Positions 58,965 through 64,000 of a stretch of 64,000 nucleotides of DNA are shown here, piece by piece (within the stretch, counting starts at the first letter, position 1; each line of letters starts with the position of its first letter). Made by a program: the position numbers and the translations under genes. The stretch is from positions 251,990 through 315,989 of the forward strand of contig NW_026111662.1 in NCBI RefSeq assembly GCF_024679095.1. Reading direction: 5' to 3'. This stretch comes from Eriocheir sinensis (lineage: Eukaryota > Arthropoda > Malacostraca > Decapoda > Varunidae). The notes beneath the pieces were generated by a model. That model saw only the letters and a program-made list of their open reading frames with translations. It did not search any database and was not told where the DNA came from.

Positions 58965-59430
58965 AATTATTTAATCATTTCTTGGCATCACAGGAGGCGG
59001 CTCAAAGACAAAACAAAACACACTCACTGAAAAAACACCAACCACTTTTCCAACAATCAGAAAACACTCACCATCATGTTTTTTTTTTTTTCTCTCTCTC
59101 TCATTTATATATTTATTTTCGCATCATAGCAGGCAAACATTAACACACAGCACACACACAAAAACATAACCACTTCTCCCACCATCAGAAAACACTCACC
59201 ATAATATGCTTTTTCTATTTTTTTCTCTCCCATTTATCTGTTTATTTTCGCAACATAGGAAGCAGCTCAAAGGTAAAACAATACCACACAAAAAAGTCTG
59301 TGCACCACTTCTCCTAACACAAACAAACGAAAAAACTAGCTTCCATCAAGTGCTTTTTCTCTTTTTTCTTTTCTTTCGTTGATTTTTCACATCATAGGAG
59401 TTTCATTTGATGTTGATGAAAGTTCAGCAT
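58965..59430 (-). repeat. Tandem copies of a JX-like 3' tail
   Basis: Four related segments, each with a T-rich start, CATCATAGGAGG or a variant, CAGCTCAAAG-like sequence and ACCACTTCTCC-like sequence, lie near 58,973, 59,105, 59,228 and 59,365. They resemble the 3' UTR of JX (ACAACAAAGGAGGCAGCTCA), read on the minus strand. Confidence 0.6.
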
Positions 59431-59665
59431 GCAGCTATTTTTATTTATATTACCATTGTGCGGAACTTATTCTATGAGTATGTCGGAAAAAATGACTGAA
59501 CGGGTAAATGTTTTGAAAGAGATGGGGAAGCAAAATGGGGATCAATCCTTATGAGAAGAAAGTTTTATCTACGAATTATTGGGTCTGGATTAAAGTCTTC
59601 CTCCACCTCTTCCGCTGCTTCCTCCTCTTCCTCCTTTTCTTCCTCCACTTACAAACGTGCTGTAT
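59431..59665. other. Unassigned sequence
   Basis: A plus-strand frame from 59,551 rich in serine runs into the inverted repeat that follows. No domain is recognised. Confidence 0.35.
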
Positions 59666-59965
59666 GTTTACGAAAGTGCGTCACCTCCTCTGGCGACGGC
59701 CGCGGCGACGCTGCAGTCGCCGCAGCCGTGAAATATCTCGCAGAGGGTTTAGGGTCGGGGAGCATAGTTAAATTACTCCAACCGAACTTTACGACCTACT
59801 AACGGGGGGTCTGCGCCCCCCTCGACCGCCCCTTCTAACCAGCCCCCCATTGACCCCCCCCCCCCCACATGTATATGTGACTTATTTCAGTGAGGAGGTA
59901 TTTCTCGCAACAGCAGCTGCAGCATCGCCGCGGCCGCCGCCAGAGGAGGCGACACGCTTTCGTAA
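59666..59965. repeat. Inverted repeat with ~75-bp arms
   Basis: GTTTACGAAAGTGCGTCACC at 59,666 and the reverse complement of sequence ending at 59,965 (GTTTACGAAAGCGTGTCGCC) begin two arms. The arms share CCTCCTCTGGCG, CGGCCGCGGCGA and GCTGCAG in order. The ~145-bp loop includes a C-rich run near 59,858. Confidence 0.85.
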
Positions 59966-60118
59966 ACATTATCCCCTATTTTCAGGAGTAAAAAAAGAGG
60001 CCTTGAATTGGATTTTCAAAGCGTTTCCGTGACTGTTGAAGGTTTGTAGAAAAGATATATGAAGAGATACTGATGTTTCATAAAGTAGGTAATGAGATAC
60101 TGGCACGGACCTAAAACG
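59966..60118 (-). mobile_element. M2 repeat, copy 2 (inverted)
   Basis: It reads CATTATCCCCTATTTTCAGG to TGGCACGGACCTAAAACGAA, the reverse complement of the 54,369 copy. It adjoins the inverted repeat on its left and M1 on its right. Confidence 0.85.
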
Positions 60119-60332
60119 AATCTTAACCCATTTCGGCGCCCGAGCTCACATATTTGACACGGTTTTCGTATGAGTTTTCGGTATTTCCAGGAGTATTTTA
60201 ATGGTCCTAGTAGTAGTTTGATTCTTCTTCTGTACCATGAACCTGAAAACACTCTCATGAGAACCCAATTGATCCCCTTTTTGGCCTTTGGAAATAGTTG
60301 GTGTGAGAGGCGGAAGTGTCTGCCAATACTAA
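60119..60332 (-). mobile_element. M1 element (minus orientation)
   Basis: CCATTTCGGCGCCCGAGCTC, ATATTTGACACGGTTTTCGT, TGTACCATGAACCT, CCCAATTGATCCCCTTTTTG and GGAAGTGTCTGCCAATACTA appear in M1 order. Confidence 0.8.
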
Positions 60333-60333
60333 C

Positions 60334-60419
60334 CAAGGAGTCTGCAAGAGGCCGGTGGGCGTATACAAGGCAGCTCCCGTGAACCTGACCCCACCTAACG
60401 TCACTATTCACTCTGATCT
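60334..60419 (-). mobile_element. CR1-E 3' UTR fragment
   Basis: AAGGAGTCTGCAAGAGGCCG, CAAGGCAGCTCCCGTGAACC and CCCCACCTAACGTCACTATT match the CR1-E 3' end read on the minus strand. Confidence 0.8.
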
Positions 60420-61760
60420 TCATAATCTTCACCCATTACTAGTCCACTGCAGCATAGAGGCCTTTCCCAACGTCCTCCCCCTATCCTAACCCCCACCTAA
60501 CGTCACTATTCAATCTGATCTTCATAATCTTCACCCATTTCTAGTCCACTGCAGCATAGAGGCCTTTCCCAACGTCCTCCACCTCTCCTAACCCCACCTA
60601 ACCTAATTTAACCCCACTCGGATCTTCATAATCTTCACCCATTTCTAGTCCACTGCAGCATAGAGGCCTTTCCCAACGTCCTCCACCTCTCCTAACCCCA
60701 CCTAACCTAATTTAACCCCTCTCGGATCTTCATTATCTTCACCCATTTCCAGTCAACTGCGGCATAGAGGCCTTTCCCAACGTCATCCACCTATTCTAAT
60801 CCCACCTAACCTAACCTAACCCCACTCTGGTCCTCATAATCCTCAGTCATGACTAGTCCACTGCACCATAGAACCCTTTCCCAACGTCCTCCACCCCTCT
60901 CTGTTTGATATATTACTCCATCGTGCTTTGGCAAATACTCTTAACTAATATAATCTTCATCTTCAGCCATTGCTAGTCCACTGCAGAACAAAGGCCTTTC
61001 CCAACGTCCTCCACCTTTCCCTGATATTATACTCCATCATGCTTTGGCAAATACTCAAACTGCATCTAATCTTCATCTTAAGGCCTTGTTAGTCCAATAC
61101 AAAACAAAGGCCTTTCCCAACGTCCTCCACCTTTCCCTGATATTATACTCCATCATGCTTTGGCAAATACTCAAACTGCATCTAATCTTCATCTTAAGGC
61201 CTTGTTAGTCCAATACAAAACAAAGGCCTTTCCCAGCGTCCTCCACCTTTCCCTGATATTATACTCCATCATGCTTTGGCAAATACTCAAACTTCATCTA
61301 ATCTTCATCTTAAGGCCTTGTTAGTCCAATACAAAACAAAGGCCTTTCCCAGCGTCCTCCACCTTTCCCTGATATTATACTCCATCGTGGTTTGGCAAAT
61401 ACTCAAACTTCATCTAATCTTCATCTTAAGGCCTTGCTAGTCCAATACAAAACAAAGGCCTTTCCCAACGTCTTCCACCGTTCTATGTTAGGTGTTAGAC
61501 CTCTTCATCCTGCTCTGGTAAATGCTCTAACTTTAGGGACTGACACTGTACACTTCATATCGTCAGTCTATGGCGGAACAGAGGTCTTTCGCAATGGTTC
61601 ATCTCTATTCCTTCACCTTTCTCTGTTTGATGTTAGATTACGCCATCTTGCTCCGGCAAATGCTCTAACTTAAGTGACTGCAATACTCTAATATTCATCA
61701 TCGTAAGTTATTACTAGTCTATTACAAAGGCCTTTCCCAGTTGTCTGTTCCTCTACCTTT
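60420..61760 (-). repeat. Satellite built from the C-terminal coding end of an RTE-type retrotransposon
   Basis: AGTCCACTGCAG followed by an AGGCCTTTCCCAACGTCCTC block recurs about 12 times, with GGCCTTTC cores near 60,459, 60,561, 60,665, 60,769, 60,872, 60,993, 61,109, 61,225, 61,341 and 61,457. The left half has a ~103-bp period and the right half a 116-bp period. Read antisense, the block encodes WRTLGKAFVLQWT, similar to the terminal W..LGEAYVQQWT of RTE-clade reverse transcriptases. The rest of the unit is not RTE-like to my eye. Confidence 0.8.
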
Positions 61761-62314
<554 letters not shown>

Positions 62315-62324
62315 CCTTTTTAGG

Positions 62325-62384
62325 GCCTGATGGTTGGCCCGAGCCCGTTAAGGCTCATATAGTTATTTATAATGGCGCCATAAT
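62325..62384 (+). mobile_element. SINE-like tail fragment
   Basis: GTTAAGGCTCATATAG and ATGGCGCCATA match sequence just right of the SINE at 40,946 (GTTAGGCTCATATAGGGCGC), suggesting a shared 3' module. Confidence 0.4.
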
Positions 62385-64000
62385 TCTTGCCCGCTAATCG
62401 CTGCTCCCATAAAAGAATCAGAAGGGGTGGCCAAAAGCAAGGTCAGATTCGGGAGGAGAGGTGTCCTGATACCCTCCTCTTGAAAGAGTTCAAGTCGTAG
62501 GCAGGAGGAAATACAGATAAAGGAAGATTGTTCCAGAGTTTACCAGCGTGAGGGATGAAAGAGTGATGATGCTGGTTAACTCTTGCATAAGGGGTTTGGA
62601 CAGTAAAGGGATGAGCATGAGTAGAAAGTCGTGTGCAGCGGGGCCGCGGGAGGGGGGGAGGCATGCAGTTAGCAAGTTCAGAAGAGCAGTCAGCGTGGAA
62701 ATATCGATAGAAGATAGAAAGAGAGGCAACATCGCGGCGGAATTTAAGAGGTAGAAGACTATCAGTAGGAGGAGGAAAGTTGATGAGACGAAGAGCCTTA
62801 GCCTCCACTCTGTCCAGAAGAGCTGTGTGGGTGGAGCCCTCCCACACGTGAGATGCATACTCCATACGAGGGCGGACAAGGCCCCTGTATATGAATAGCA
62901 ACTGCGCGGGGGAGAAGAACTGGCGGAGACGATACAGAACGCCCAACATCGAGGAAGCTGATTGAGCGAGAGAGTAGATATGAAGTTTCCAGTTAAGATT
63001 TTGAGTTAAGGATAGACTGAGGATGTTTAGTGTTGAAGAAGGTGACAGCTGAGTGTTGTCGAAGAATAGGGGATAGGTGTTTGGAGGATTGTGTCGAGTT
63101 GATAGGTGGAGAAATTGAATTTTTGAGGCATTGAAGGACACAAAGTTCCTTCTGCCATAATGATAGCAAGGTCTGAGGCTAAGCATTCAGCCTCCAGTCT
63201 GGAGTCGTGTACTTCCTGTTGGGATGGCCTTCTATCGAAAGAAGTTGAATAATGCAGAGTGGAGTCGTCGGCGTATGAGTGGACAGGACAGTTTGTTATG
63301 GAAAGATCATTGATGAATAACAGGAGGAGGGTGGGTGATAGGACAGAGCCCTGTGGAACACCACTGTTTAGGGGAAGAACAGTGACCGTGTACCACCGCA
63401 GAGATGGAACGGCCGAAAAGGAAACTGGAGATAAAAGAGCAGAGAGAGAGATAGAATCCGAAAGAGGGCAGTTTAGAGAGCAAAGACTGGTGCCATACTC
63501 TTTCGAAGGCTTTCGATATGTCTAGCTCAACTGAGAAAGTTTCACCGAAACGGCTAAGAGAGGATGACCAAGAGTCGGTTAAGAGAACAAGAAGATCGCC
63601 AGTAGAACGCCCCATGCGGAACCCATACTGGCGATCAGATATAAAGTTTAAGCGAAGAGTTCAGCCTTAGCCACAGATGAGACGGCAGTGCTGCCGTCAA
63701 GATTAAGGAGAGGAGGGAAAGAGGAAGAAGTGAAATTGGAGGAGATATTTTTTGCTAGATGCAAGAAGTCACAGGCCGAATTAGAAGAAGCAAGGTATTG
63801 CCATTTTCTATCGATAAAAACAGTTTTGGTAAGTCGGAGAATAGATTTGGCACGATTCCGGGCTGAAATGTAAAGGTCAAAGCAAGCGGGAGTTTGAAGG
63901 CTCTGGTACCTTTTGTGAGCTGCCTCTCTATCATTGACAGCACGTGAACAAGCATGATTAAACCAAGTCTTTTTAGCGTGAGGAGTAGAGAAAAAACGTG
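62385..64000 (-). pseudogene. JX retrotransposon, longest copy, runs off the right edge
   Basis: The minus strand is read from the window edge leftward. The inter-domain region with SRAVNDREAAHKRYQSLQ-like sequence is at 63,955-63,755. RT sequence MGRSTGDLLVLLTDSWSSSL, ELDISKAFERVWHQSLLSKL and SGVPQGSVLSPT-like residues follow at 63,615-63,307, then HSYADDSTLHY, and the C-terminus at 63,186-62,443 ends RRVSGHLSSR. Stops and small deletions (for example the loss after CSSPK near 63,370) separate these frames. The YADD core persists. The poly-A tail seen in other copies is missing; the 3' end joins a SINE-like piece instead. Family placement as Jockey-like is tentative. Confidence 0.85.

Overview
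The window reads as nuclear DNA of an arthropod, most likely a decapod crustacean. The evidence is the very high load of long dinucleotide microsatellites, patches of degenerate TTAGG (the arthropod telomere motif), and abundant CR1/L2/Jockey-type non-LTR retrotransposons. These carry many MITEs, a piggyBac remnant and tRNA-derived SINEs. The taxon is inferred from repeat content only. I see no operons, bacterial genes, rRNA, functional tRNA or CRISPR. All family assignments were made by eye from motifs, without any database search.

Layout. 0-9.7 kb: tandem duplications, the first copies of a roughly 200-bp TIR element (called M1 here), and a Jockey-like (JX) retrotransposon 3' end with two DNA transposons nested in it. 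9.7-12.8 kb: a 31/33-bp minisatellite of roughly 90 units. 13-16.4 kb: microsatellites, a TTAA-bounded element with an in-frame 4 x 99-bp amplification of reverse-transcriptase sequence, and MITEs. 16.4-21.5 kb: the best-preserved element, CR1-A, with ORF1 (zinc knuckle, polyserine, SGNH esterase) and ORF2 (endonuclease and RT, mildly broken). 21.9-23.2 kb: an internally deleted piggyBac element. 23.4-28.1 kb: a JX-derived satellite, CR1-B lacking its RT core, and a CR1-C copy set in a CT microsatellite. 28-36 kb: satellites, a SINE, and an M1 head-to-head palindrome containing a hAT-like MITE. 36-40.5 kb: a CR1-C copy with nearly complete RT on the minus strand and a second CR1-C copy inside a CT tract. 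40.9-45.4 kb: a SINE followed by a decayed CR1-D with both ORFs. 47.3-47.6 kb: a short THAP zinc-finger start with promoter-like motifs. 48-53 kb: an L2-like element interrupted by a CR1-E fragment and by a JX copy, with 5-6 bp target duplications. 53-64 kb: several satellites (one made from the C-terminus of an RTE-type RT), more MITEs, and a JX copy running off the right edge.

Host genes. None is confirmed. The best candidates are the THAP start at 47,464 and two orphan exon-like blocks with good splice signals, at 35,893-35,968 and 57,945-58,071. The rest is mobile or tandemly repeated DNA.

How the parts fit. The retrotransposons encode their own mobilisation machinery: ORF1 binds nucleic acid and carries the esterase, ORF2 nicks and reverse-transcribes. 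All copies except CR1-A ORF1 are visibly broken. A recurring theme is that pieces of mobile elements (JX 3' end, JX tail, M1 interior, CR1 RT, RTE C-terminus, L2 5' edge) have become tandem arrays. I did not find a convincing new biological system. The strongest leads are CR1-C copies inserted inside CT microsatellites and this conversion of transposon pieces into satellites.
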